The notes beneath the pieces were generated by a model, which worked only from the letters and a program-made list of their open reading frames with translations, had not been told where the DNA came from and did no database searches. DNA of 45,195 bases from Nitrospirae bacterium RBG_16_43_11 (GTDB taxonomy: Bacteria > Nitrospirota > 9FT-COMBO-42-15 > HDB-SIOI813): the NCBI GenBank assembly GCA_001805165.1, contig MHEI01000088.1, positions 1 through 45,195 of the forward strand, written 5' to 3'. Of this stretch, positions 8,621 through 16,615 are shown one piece after another. Positions within the stretch are counted from its first letter, which is position 1. Every line of letters starts with the position of its first letter. The position numbers and the translations under genes are program-made.

Positions 8621-9667
8621 TTAGTCAACTTTCCACCACCTGTCTGGAAAGGCCTCCTGTAATATTTTATCTCCCTCTCCAACAGGTTCAAGTCCAATAC
8701 GGCGCATGTCTGCATCTACCATAATCTTTGCAAGTTCGGCAAAGTTAATCCTCGGATTCCAGTTCAGCTCTCTTGAAGCCTTCTCTATTTTTGCTTTTAA
8801 TACCTCTACCTCGGTGGGTCTGAAGTAGTATGGATCAATTTTGACATGCTGCTGCCAGTCCAGCCCGGTATACCCAAATGCGGCCTCTACGAATTCCCTC
8901 ACAGAGTGAGACTCACCTGTGCCTATGACATAGTTGCCAGGTCTATCCTGCTGGAGCATTAACCAGGTGGCCATTATATACTCCGGACTGAATCCCCAAT
9001 CCCGTTTTGCCTCAAGGTTTCCTAAATAGAGGTATTTCTCCTTTCCAGCAATGATGTTTGCAACTGTTCGCGTAATCTTTCGGGTTACAAATACCTCTCC
9101 ACGGCGGGGTGATTCGTGATTAAACAATATACCGTTTGATACAAACATATTATAGGCTTCCCTGTAATTTATTGATATCCAATAGGCATAGACCTTTGCG
9201 GCCGCATAAGGGCTGCGTGGATAGAATGGCGTATCTTCAGACTGGGGTGGCAAGGCCGCTCCAAACATTTCGCTGCTTGATGCCTGATAAAACCTGGTCA
9301 TAATACCGCTTCGCCTGACTGCCTCTAAAATCCGTGTAGTTCCAAGGCCGGTAATGTCTCCGGTATATTCAGGCATGTCAAAGCTCAACCGTACATGGCT
9401 TTGAGCGCCGAAGTGATAGATTTCATCAGGCTGGATATTATAAATAATGTGAGTAAGTTGACTTGCGTCGGACAGGTCCCCGTAATGGAGAAACATTTTT
9501 GCGGAAGAATCATGAGGGTCAATGTATATATGCTCTATCCTTCCGGTATTAAAGGTACTGGATCTTCTGATAAGTCCATGGACCTCGTATCCTTTTGATA
9601 GTAAAAGTTCTGCCATGTATGAACCATCTTGCCCGGTAATCCCGGTTATCAGAGCTTTTTTTGACAT
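8621..9667 (-). CDS. gmd: GDP-mannose 4,6-dehydratase
   Basis: 348 residues, an extended short-chain dehydrogenase. It converts GDP-D-mannose to GDP-4-keto-6-deoxy-D-mannose in the cytoplasm. The Rossmann motif is GITGQDGSYMAE (residues 9-20); the NADP-binding loop is LIRRSSTFNTGRI. The catalytic set is SSSEMFG (Ser/Glu about 131-133) with Tyr154 and Lys158 in YAAAK. NHESPRRGEVFVTRKITR and GNLEAKRDWG are hallmark Gmd segments. ATG 9667 begins MSKKALITG; an in-frame TTG at 9685 is less likely. It is the first gene of the leftward operon and probably supplies the DegT aminotransferase downstream. No GDP-fucose synthase is present, which favours perosamine or rhamnose-type products. Confidence 0.94.
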   Translation of the reverse strand: MSKKALITGITGQDGSYMAELLLSKGYEVHGLIRRSSTFNTGRIEHIYIDPHDSSAKMFLHYGDLSDASQLTHIIYNIQPDEIYHFGAQSHVRLSFDMPEYTGDITGLGTTRILEAVRRSGIMTRFYQASSSEMFGAALPPQSEDTPFYPRSPYAAAKVYAYWISINYREAYNMFVSNGILFNHESPRRGEVFVTRKITRTVANIIAGKEKYLYLGNLEAKRDWGFSPEYIMATWLMLQQDRPGNYVIGTGESHSVREFVEAAFGYTGLDWQQHVKIDPYYFRPTEVEVLKAKIEKASRELNWNPRINFAELAKIMVDADMRRIGLEPVGEGDKILQEAFPDRWWKVD

Positions 9668-9747
9668 CTTTTCTAACCTTATCAAAAATAAAAAAATATA
9701 ATATAATATACACTACTTGGTCTGAAATATGCAATAATGAGTGAATT
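9668..9747. promoter_or_regulatory. Divergent AT-rich promoter region between gmd and the rightward operon
   Basis: 80 bases separate the gmd ATG (leftward) from the ATG at 9748 (rightward). The run 9691-9710 is almost pure A/T and contains overlapping TATAAT boxes at 9697-9702 and 9702-9707 on the plus strand. On the minus strand TTGCAT (9729-9734) lies 18 bases from TATATT, a fair sigma-70-like pair for gmd. The plus-strand -35 is weak. This is the only divergent start point for two large operons, so promoters are expected here; exact boxes are guesses. Confidence 0.4.
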
Positions 9748-10545
9748 ATGAATTACTGCGGGAAGGAAGATTTTGATACGATCATAGTTATTCCTGCCTT
9801 TAACGAAGAGGCTAATATCGCTTCTTTAATAGATAATATCCGGACCAGTGCCCCTGAGGTTGATATCCTTGTGGTAGATGATGGTTCGGCAGATCGTACA
9901 TCACGCATAGCTGCAAAGGCAGGGGCAGTGGTTGTAAGACTCCCCTTTAATCTGGGTTACGGAGCGGCACTGCAGACTGGATTTAAGTATGCACTAATGA
10001 AGCGGTACAGATATGTTATACAGATGGATGCTGATGGACAGCATGACCCTGATTCAATAGGTTTACTCCTTAAAGAGATCGGAAAAGGGGATATAGATGT
10101 GGTGATAGGGTCAAGATTTCTAAGCTCAGTAGTCCAATACAAAATTCCGTTGTTGCGAAAGGCAGGGATATCCTTATTCAGCCGGATTGTCTCTTTTATA
10201 ATCCATCAGAAGATTACAGATCCGACATCGGGTTTTCAGGCGCTGAACAGGGATGCAGTGAGGTTTCATGCAAGTCCGTACTATCCAACTGACTATCCTG
10301 ATGCAGATACTATCATCATGCTTCACAGGGCAGGCCTGAGGATAAGGGAGTCGCCGGTCCGTATGTATCCAAGTGTAAGCGGAAAGACGATGCACAGTGG
10401 TTTAAAGCCTGTGTATTATATGTTCAAGATGTTTTTATCCATGTTTGTTACCTTACTCAGAAAAAGCAAGTTCGAAAAAAGGATAACAAAAGAGGAGGAT
10501 GTATCTAATGCCGCTTCAACAAAAGATATTTGCAATAAGTATTAG
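9748..10545 (+). CDS. Family 2 glycosyltransferase, polyprenyl-phosphate sugar synthase-like
   Basis: 265 residues. IIVIPAFNEEANI opens a GT2 domain, followed by VVDDGSADRTS, FNLGYGAALQTGF and the metal-binding MDADGQHD, then GSRFL and DPTSGFQALN. This set is typical of DPM1/GtrB-like enzymes that move a sugar from NDP-sugar to polyprenyl phosphate on the cytoplasmic face. A short hydrophobic C-terminal segment (YMFKMFLSMFVTLL) may touch the membrane. It is the first gene of the rightward operon, overlaps the DUF2304 gene by 38 bases, and probably supplies lipid-linked donor for the GT-C enzymes downstream. Confidence 0.85.
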   Translation: MNYCGKEDFDTIIVIPAFNEEANIASLIDNIRTSAPEVDILVVDDGSADRTSRIAAKAGAVVVRLPFNLGYGAALQTGFKYALMKRYRYVIQMDADGQHDPDSIGLLLKEIGKGDIDVVIGSRFLSSVVQYKIPLLRKAGISLFSRIVSFIIHQKITDPTSGFQALNRDAVRFHASPYYPTDYPDADTIIMLHRAGLRIRESPVRMYPSVSGKTMHSGLKPVYYMFKMFLSMFVTLLRKSKFEKRITKEEDVSNAASTKDICNKY

Positions 10546-10891
10546 TATAATACTATTCATCGTGATTATTGATCTTGTGAGGAGAAAAAGATTGCGTGAA
10601 GAGTTTTCATGGCTGTGGCTCCTGACAGGTGGCGTGATTATCCTGCTGGCCGCATGGTATGATGTTCTCCTGTTCCTGACTAATCTTGTTGGCGCTGTTC
10701 TTCCGACTTCGACACTGTTTTTATTTGGTCTCCTGTTTCTTATGATAATCAGTCTGTATTATTCAACGAAGATCTCAACCCTTCATGAGCAGATGAAAGA
10801 CATTGCCCAGCAGGTGGCAATCCTGCAGGCAGAGCTTCATGTTTCCCCCCAAGAGGATGAGAAACTGCCCTCTATCTCAGGGAGAGGGTAA
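10508..10891 (+). CDS. DUF2304 small membrane protein
   Basis: 127 residues with three hydrophobic segments (about residues 5-22, 34-57 and 65-85), a basic RRKRLREEFSWLW motif between the first two, and a C-terminal coiled-coil-like stretch (ISTLHEQMKDIAQQVAILQ). This matches DUF2304, a family usually encoded beside DPM-like GT2 enzymes; its role is unknown, perhaps a partner of the polyprenyl-phosphate sugar enzyme. ATG 10508 was chosen over ATG 10499 because the GAGGAGG site ends at 10498, leaving a 9-base spacing. The last residues and the stop lie inside a dispersed-repeat-like palindrome (10867-10905). Confidence 0.8.
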   Translation: MPLQQKIFAISISIILFIVIIDLVRRKRLREEFSWLWLLTGGVIILLAAWYDVLLFLTNLVGAVLPTSTLFLFGLLFLMIISLYYSTKISTLHEQMKDIAQQVAILQAELHVSPQEDEKLPSISGRG

Positions 10892-10905
10892 GGATGAGGG
10901 TGGGT
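10867..10905. repeat. Palindromic dispersed-repeat-like element covering the DUF2304 stop codon
   Basis: CCCTCT at 10868-10873 pairs with AGAGGG at 10883-10888 around a 9-base loop, followed by AAGGATGAGGGTGGG. The GAGAGGGTRAGGRTGAGGGTG pattern is one I recognise as a common intergenic repeat in many bacterial genomes. Here it supplies the last codons (SISGRG) and stop of DUF2304 and the leader of the next gene. Copies elsewhere in the genome cannot be checked from this window. Confidence 0.5.
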
Positions 10906-10913
10906 CTTTTCAA

Positions 10914-11606
10914 ATGAAGATATCCGTTGTAATGCCTGTATACAATGAGGCAAAAACAGTAAGAGAGTTAATAAAAAGGGTTGAGGACGTAGACCTTGAG
11001 AAAGAGATTATTATTGTTGACGATTATTCTACTGATGGTACACGCAATATACTGAAGGGGCTTGAGCGAAATCCCGGAATAAGAGTATTATATCATGATA
11101 AAAATATGGGTAAGGGTGCGGCGCTTCGAACTGGTTTTAAACATATCACCGGAAACATAGTGATTATCCAGGATGCAGACCTGGAATATAATCCGCAGGA
11201 GTATCACAAATTAATAAGGCCTATCCTGGATGGAAGGGCAGATGTTGTTTATGGGTCCCGCTTTATTACTACAGAGGAGCGGCGCGTCCTTCTGTTCTGG
11301 CACTCTCTTGGAAACTCATTTATAACATTTATCTCAAACATGTTTACCAATTTGAACCTTACAGACATAGAGACATGCTATAAGGTATTCAAGGCGGATG
11401 TGATCCGTTCACTCACCATAGAAGAGAACAGGTTCGGCTTTGAGCCGGAGATTACCGCCAAGATAGCAAAGAAAAGATACAGGATCTATGAAATTGGCAT
11501 ATCATACAGCGGGCGGGATTATTCAGAAGGGAAAAAGATCGGGTGGAAGGATGGATTCAGGGCCATATGGTGTATAGTAAAATACAACCTGACAAGAAGA
11601 AGATAG
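10914..11606 (+). CDS. Family 2 glycosyltransferase, DPM1-like
   Basis: 230 residues, GT2. The motifs are ISVVMPVYNEAKTV, IIVDDYSTDGT, NMGKGAALRTGF and QDADLEYNP with the metal-binding DAD, then VYGSRF. The late segment ETCYKVFKADVIR with FGFEPEITAKIAK is characteristic of the polyprenyl-phosphate glucose/mannose synthase group. There are no strong C-terminal helices, so it is peripheral. The frame is open back to 10803 but ATG 10914 gives the canonical N-terminus. A clear ribosome site is lacking because the repeat-like element sits just upstream. It likely provides a second lipid-linked sugar for the GT-C enzyme encoded next. Confidence 0.86.
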   Translation: MKISVVMPVYNEAKTVRELIKRVEDVDLEKEIIIVDDYSTDGTRNILKGLERNPGIRVLYHDKNMGKGAALRTGFKHITGNIVIIQDADLEYNPQEYHKLIRPILDGRADVVYGSRFITTEERRVLLFWHSLGNSFITFISNMFTNLNLTDIETCYKVFKADVIRSLTIEENRFGFEPEITAKIAKKRYRIYEIGISYSGRDYSEGKKIGWKDGFRAIWCIVKYNLTRRR

Positions 11607-14251
11607 ACTTGGTAAATGGATACTCAAAACAATGGGCAGCCCGCTTATTACCTGCTTTAGTGGTATCAGTCCTTTTCACTGTTATTGCGATCAATCTTTT
11701 CTACAAAACACCTCACGGAGTTCTTAGTATATACTCGCTTGATAGATTTTTTTTTGGATTGTCAGCGCTGGACACTGAACAGTTTTCATCCTTTCTGATG
11801 GTTCTCGGCGGATACTGGGTTTGTGTGGCAATATATGCATTGGCAGCATCTTATATAGTTAAATCAGGTTCCGGGAAGACAGCTGTTATTGCCCTTCTGT
11901 TAGGTATTGATACCCAATTAACCCTTTCTCTTTCTGATCTTGCTGCCAGCAATACCAATTGGAGCCTGCAATATAACACATACTATGATCCCCTGTTTAT
12001 CTATCCTCTTCTCGGGATTTATGTTATTTCAATATTTGCAATAAATATTCTCATAAGCCGCTATATAATCCTTTCTGTAACTGAGTGCTTTAAAAAAGGG
12101 GGGCCTGCCGCGGAGATTGACGGCATAGCGCTATTTCTACTACCCATCCCGATTCTTACCATTTATTCGATTTTCCAGCTTAGGTTTAACTGGATTATTT
12201 TGCTGCTAATTTTCCTAATCAGCATATCCGGAATATTTGAAACCCCGATGAGGCAAGCTCTGCGATACGTGTGGTCTTGTACCAGAGGCATTCTGAATTA
12301 TTTTCAGAATGAAAGGATATTTTTAGTTACGGTTGCAGTATCTGCCATTCTGATAAGAATAGCCTTCTCTCTGGCCAATCAAACCGGGATGGGGGCAGAT
12401 GACAGCTCCATATATGACGACCTGGGGTGGAGATATGCGTCAGGTGAAGATGTAACTGATGTGTTTTTCCCCCCGGGGTACTGGATGTTCCTCGGTATCA
12501 TCTATAAGGTCTTCGGCCGTAATTATCTGCTGTTAATGATTATTCAATCCTTGATAGGCGCTGCTGTGCCCATTCTTACCTATTTTATATCTAAAGAAAT
12601 ATTTAATATAAAGACTGCGAGACTCTCAGCTTTACTTGTGTCCATCAACAGCAGCATTATCTTCTATTCTACTTTGATAGCAACTGAGTCAATTTATACG
12701 CCCATAACGCTCTTATTATTATGGATGCTTATTAAAGTACGTAAGTCACCACGGACATTATTCTTTGTTTTTATCGGGCTTTTGCTGGGCCTGTCAATAA
12801 TCATTAAGTCTGTCATGCTTGCGCTGCCAATGGTCCTGTTGGGCTGGCTGTTTTTGATTTACAGACGCAGCATAAAGACATTTATAATATCATCTGTCCT
12901 TCTTTTAGTTTTCGTCTGCCTGACAATTGCGCCGCTTACATACAGAAATTATATCAATCATGGCAGATTTATTTTATTAACTGAATTCAGGCAGGTGAAA
13001 GATACGTTGATGAATCCGGTATTGAAAGAGGCAGATATCTACGGCGATACCTATGGAGAGATGCTGAAGAAGATAACGGGGGATCCTGTAAAATTTACAA
13101 CTGCCTTTATAAAAGGAGCGCCTCTGCAATTGCGGGAGCTTTTCTGGGGGAGGAAAATATATGTTCCTTTTGATCTCATCTATATCCACAATGCCAGTCC
13201 TTATGCCTTTAATCTCAAGGTCTATTTTACTTTACTGTTTTTCCTGGGGGCTTTCGCTGCTGTCTTTATAGACAGGAGATTAAGGATGGAACGGGTTCTC
13301 CCTCTATTACTGATTACATATTACTGTGTAATGTATATCTTTTTTTATGGAAAGAGCAGATATGCTATGCCGATGCTTCCACTGACAATTATGTTTGGTG
13401 TCTTCGGGTTTTACTATATACTGACTGAGATAAAAAGGGTTTTCAAACTGTCTCAGTCGTATGGAGAAAAGAAACAACGGGAAACCATAATACCATTTAG
13501 AATCGCCTTATGGGGGTGGACAGGGTTAATTGTACTGATAATGTACGGATTGAGCTACGGTTACAATGTCAGGGCAAAGATGCTGCTGGCAGAGGGGAAA
13601 GGGTTTATGGAAGCGGGTAATTATACAGAGGCAAAAGAGAAGCTGCAAACTACAGTTGAAAAATACCCCAAAAGTGCATCGGCACAAGATGCGTACAGGG
13701 AACTGATATTATCAGGCGCTCGATATATGGACTTATCAAAGGATTCTATTGAACAATATTTTATGCTCTATAAAGGATATCCGACTACAATTGAGACATT
13801 TAAAGAGTTTGTTGACATATTCCAGAAGAATGCTGCCTATTACCTTGAACGTCTGCATTCATCTTCTGACATTGAGAAATTTATAAGGATGCTTGATTTT
13901 CAGGAGGCTGTAATACTTAATATGGCGGATAATTATCCCTATGAAGGCCGGATTGTCGGGATTACCTGCAAGTCTCTTTACAATCTTCAAAATATGCGAA
14001 GTGAGGCCAGGCTCAGGGCAGCAGAGAACTTTCTGAAAGATAGGATGCCTGATCTGGCAGATAAAGAGGTTAAGGTTATAGCAGATTTGCCCGAGCGGGT
14101 AGTCTTCAGCCAGTGGTTTGTATACCCTGTCTGTAACTTTTCGAATAAAGCAAGACTGCTCGGGGCAATCAACGATCTATACCTGCAATATGGTTTTAAA
14201 AGTCATGCATTAAAATGGATAGGAATAAGCAGCGAAACCAGTCAGAATTAA
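11567..14251 (+). CDS. GT-C (GT39-like) membrane glycosyltransferase with C-terminal TPR-like tail
   Basis: About 894 residues. More than ten hydrophobic segments occupy residues 15 to about 670. After a non-conserved N-terminal membrane block, the catalytic loop MGADDSSIYDDLGWRYASG and FFPPGYWMFLGIIYKVFG resembles the first periplasmic loop of PMT_2/ArnT-type enzymes; TESIY lies later. These enzymes use polyprenyl-phosphate sugars on the periplasmic side. From about residue 670 a soluble tail includes EAGNYTEAKEKLQTTVEKY, a TPR-like unit. Overlap with the preceding gene makes the start uncertain: ATG 11567 is chosen, TTG 11609 directly after the stop is an alternative. The acceptor is unknown. 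Confidence 0.75.
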   Translation: MVYSKIQPDKKKIDLVNGYSKQWAARLLPALVVSVLFTVIAINLFYKTPHGVLSIYSLDRFFFGLSALDTEQFSSFLMVLGGYWVCVAIYALAASYIVKSGSGKTAVIALLLGIDTQLTLSLSDLAASNTNWSLQYNTYYDPLFIYPLLGIYVISIFAINILISRYIILSVTECFKKGGPAAEIDGIALFLLPIPILTIYSIFQLRFNWIILLLIFLISISGIFETPMRQALRYVWSCTRGILNYFQNERIFLVTVAVSAILIRIAFSLANQTGMGADDSSIYDDLGWRYASGEDVTDVFFPPGYWMFLGIIYKVFGRNYLLLMIIQSLIGAAVPILTYFISKEIFNIKTARLSALLVSINSSIIFYSTLIATESIYTPITLLLLWMLIKVRKSPRTLFFVFIGLLLGLSIIIKSVMLALPMVLLGWLFLIYRRSIKTFIISSVLLLVFVCLTIAPLTYRNYINHGRFILLTEFRQVKDTLMNPVLKEADIYGDTYGEMLKKITGDPVKFTTAFIKGAPLQLRELFWGRKIYVPFDLIYIHNASPYAFNLKVYFTLLFFLGAFAAVFIDRRLRMERVLPLLLITYYCVMYIFFYGKSRYAMPMLPLTIMFGVFGFYYILTEIKRVFKLSQSYGEKKQRETIIPFRIALWGWTGLIVLIMYGLSYGYNVRAKMLLAEGKGFMEAGNYTEAKEKLQTTVEKYPKSASAQDAYRELILSGARYMDLSKDSIEQYFMLYKGYPTTIETFKEFVDIFQKNAAYYLERLHSSSDIEKFIRMLDFQEAVILNMADNYPYEGRIVGITCKSLYNLQNMRSEARLRAAENFLKDRMPDLADKEVKVIADLPERVVFSQWFVYPVCNFSNKARLLGAINDLYLQYGFKSHALKWIGISSETSQN

Positions 14252-14970
14252 TATATCTATCAATAATAATCCCAGCTCTAAATGAAGAGGATAGGATAGG
14301 GAAGACATTGGAGAAAATTATGTTATATCTTGATTCCTGTCGTTACCCCTATGAGATTATTGTGGTAAACGATGGGAGCACGGACAGGACATCAGGCATT
14401 GTTGAAGAATTCTCTGAACGGTATAATCAGGTGCAGATCATAAAAAGCAAAACAAATCATGGCAAAGGGCTCAGTGTGAGAAAAGGGATGCTGAGTTCAA
14501 AAGGGCAATATGTGCTCTTTACGGATGCTGACCTGTCCACCCCTATTGAAGAGGTAGAGAAGCTGCTGGAATGGCTTGAAAAAGGATATGACATTGCCAT
14601 AGGTTCAAGAGGGTTAAAAGAGTCAGACATTCAGGTTCACCAACCCTGGTATCGTGAAAGAATGGGGAAGGTATTTAACCTGTTAGTCAGGCTGCTTACT
14701 GTAAGGGGTATAAAGGATACACAGTGTGGATTTAAATGTTTTAAAAAAGAGGTCATCAGGGATATTTTTGCCATGCAGACAATCACCCGCTTCAGCTTTG
14801 ATGTAGAGCTGCTCTGGATAGCCCTTAAAAAGGGATACAGGATCAAAGAAGTGCCAGTGCGATGGCTGAATGACGCACAAAGCAGGGTTAATCCCGTGAT
14901 GGACTCCTCTCGTATGTTCTTAGATCTCATAAAGATAAGGATCAACGATTTGAGGGGGGTGTATGAGTAG
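14215..14970 (+). CDS. Family 2 glycosyltransferase, ALG5-like dolichyl/polyprenyl-phosphate glucosyltransferase
   Basis: 251 residues. LSIIIPALNEEDRI, VVNDGSTDRTS, NHGKGLSVRKGM and LFTDADLSTPIEE with IAIGSRGLKES are typical of the ALG5 subgroup, which makes polyprenyl-phosphate glucose or a similar donor. DTQCGFKCFKKEV and RFSFDVELLWIA are also group features. ATG 14215 overlaps the end of the GT-C gene by 37 bases. It is followed, with an 8-base overlap, by a second GT-C gene, giving a donor-maker and user pair. Confidence 0.87.
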   Translation: MDRNKQRNQSELIYLSIIIPALNEEDRIGKTLEKIMLYLDSCRYPYEIIVVNDGSTDRTSGIVEEFSERYNQVQIIKSKTNHGKGLSVRKGMLSSKGQYVLFTDADLSTPIEEVEKLLEWLEKGYDIAIGSRGLKESDIQVHQPWYRERMGKVFNLLVRLLTVRGIKDTQCGFKCFKKEVIRDIFAMQTITRFSFDVELLWIALKKGYRIKEVPVRWLNDAQSRVNPVMDSSRMFLDLIKIRINDLRGVYE

Positions 14971-16615
14971 GCTTTTTTCTCTTTATTCAACAGTGTTACC
15001 AATAATTATTGGGATGGCCGGAACTGTTCTCCTTATGTTCTTCATCATTCACTGGACTGTCATAGTTCCCGATTCGGCTACATACCTTCGCATGGCAGAG
15101 GAGATACAAAAGGGTAAATGGCATATTGATCAATGGGCAAGGGGGCCATATTCAGGCCCTCCTCTATATCCTATGCTTGTAGCGTTGACAGAATGGATCA
15201 TTCCTGGTTTTGATAGAGCCGGGAAAATAGTAGCTGTTATGGCAGCATCTGCTACCATTATCCCTTTATTTTTCCTGGCAAGACGATTTTATGGTGAGAA
15301 GGCGGGTTGGGCGGTTATCCCACTTACGGTACTAAATCCGTGGTATTTGCAATATGTTTCTCAAGCCCTGACGGAATCTTTATTTACCTTCCTTTTTCTT
15401 GCGGGAATTGTATTAACGCTTTATGCATTGGCACAGAATTCGCCGGTGCTCTGGTTTATTGTCGGGATAATGGCTGGTTCTGCCTGGATGACCCGGGATG
15501 CAGGCATTATTATGCCTTTTTTTTCCATTTTATGGCTTGCTATTGGGATGTGGAAAAAGAGGTGTTCACCTTTAGGCATAGTGAGAAATAGTGGTGCTCT
15601 TTTATTGGGTATTATTTTGATCTATGCACCATTTAAGATTTTGATGACTTTGGATCAGAAAAGCATGCATAATACGCCTAAGACAAGTATTGCCTTTAAT
15701 CTTATAATACCTGACCTGAGAAATACTATGGAAAGGGAAATATACACTTCAAAGCTGAACGGAAGTAGTACGGAATATGCATTAACAGAAGCACAAAAAG
15801 TGTCTCCAAAACTGTCAGATGCATTATTGCAGCACTGGAGGAAGATTCTATATAGGTTTGGAGTCAATATTGGTTTAATGATAGCGTCGATGTATTCGAT
15901 GCTGGGGTTGATTGCATCATTATTTGTTTTAATTGGGATTTCTTTAGGGAAGTCTTCTCTAAGAAAGGAATCAGAAAGATTTCCATTTCCTTTATTATTT
16001 ATAGGTTCATATATAATCATTTATTTCATATTTTATGCCACTGCAGGAGGGTTCACAGGGGCATTGTTCCCTGAACGGTATCTTGTCCCGATAATCCCAC
16101 TTTTGGGAATCTGGGCCGTCACTGGTATATTAATATCAGGAGAATTTATAAGGAAGTTTAAGGTTAAACATCTGGATAAGGTGATAATATTACTATGCCT
16201 TGGGATTATCCTCAGTATTTATTTGCAGAACATTCTGCAACTGAGAACATTTAGCCAGCAAAGACTTAAGAAAGTGGAATTTTACAAACTGCTGGGGGAA
16301 AGTATAAGGAAGGCATCGCACTCTCATGGTATGGAAGAAATTTCTGTTATGACAAGGTCACCATATTTATCTTATTACTCAGGCGCATCTTTTGTCTTGT
16401 TACCTTATGGCGAATATCCGGAGGTTATAAAATTTGCAAAACAAAAGGGGGTGGATTTCCTCTATGTGGATGTAGCTGTTATCTTTCAGCGCCCACAACT
16501 ATCTTCTCTTTTGAATTCAAATACATCGTTGCCGGAGCTTGAGAGAGTCTATAATAAACATTCCAGGAAAGACAATAATAAGCTGTTAGCGGTGCTGTAC
16601 AAAATAAAAAAATGA
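14963..16615 (+). CDS. GT-C (GT39/PMT_2-like) membrane glycosyltransferase
   Basis: 550 residues with about ten membrane helices. The first periplasmic loop contains VPDSATYLRMAEE and GPPLYPMLVALTE. The Asp and aromatic Pro-Leu-Tyr-Pro pattern is that of PMT_2/ArnT-like transferases; TESLFTFLFLAG and MTRDAG follow. A C-terminal soluble part from about residue 430 contains MTRSPYLSYYSG and ends in a basic tail. It likely transfers the sugar from the lipid carrier made by the ALG5-like enzyme encoded just upstream. The target may be the growing glycan, lipid or protein. The start ATG overlaps the previous stop, and its own stop overlaps the next ATG (ATGA). Confidence 0.8.
   Translation: MSRLFSLYSTVLPIIIGMAGTVLLMFFIIHWTVIVPDSATYLRMAEEIQKGKWHIDQWARGPYSGPPLYPMLVALTEWIIPGFDRAGKIVAVMAASATIIPLFFLARRFYGEKAGWAVIPLTVLNPWYLQYVSQALTESLFTFLFLAGIVLTLYALAQNSPVLWFIVGIMAGSAWMTRDAGIIMPFFSILWLAIGMWKKRCSPLGIVRNSGALLLGIILIYAPFKILMTLDQKSMHNTPKTSIAFNLIIPDLRNTMEREIYTSKLNGSSTEYALTEAQKVSPKLSDALLQHWRKILYRFGVNIGLMIASMYSMLGLIASLFVLIGISLGKSSLRKESERFPFPLLFIGSYIIIYFIFYATAGGFTGALFPERYLVPIIPLLGIWAVTGILISGEFIRKFKVKHLDKVIILLCLGIILSIYLQNILQLRTFSQQRLKKVEFYKLLGESIRKASHSHGMEEISVMTRSPYLSYYSGASFVLLPYGEYPEVIKFAKQKGVDFLYVDVAVIFQRPQLSSLLNSNTSLPELERVYNKHSRKDNNKLLAVLYKIKK

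Noticed and set aside
9691..9710. AT run as a transposon end or replication element
   Set aside because: It sits in a divergent promoter gap with no terminal repeats or transposase nearby; promoter boxes explain it.
10803..10913. N-terminal extension of the DPM1-like GT2 (37 extra residues)
   Set aside because: The extension translates the repeat-like DNA and the end of DUF2304; the conserved GT2 start is at ATG 10914.
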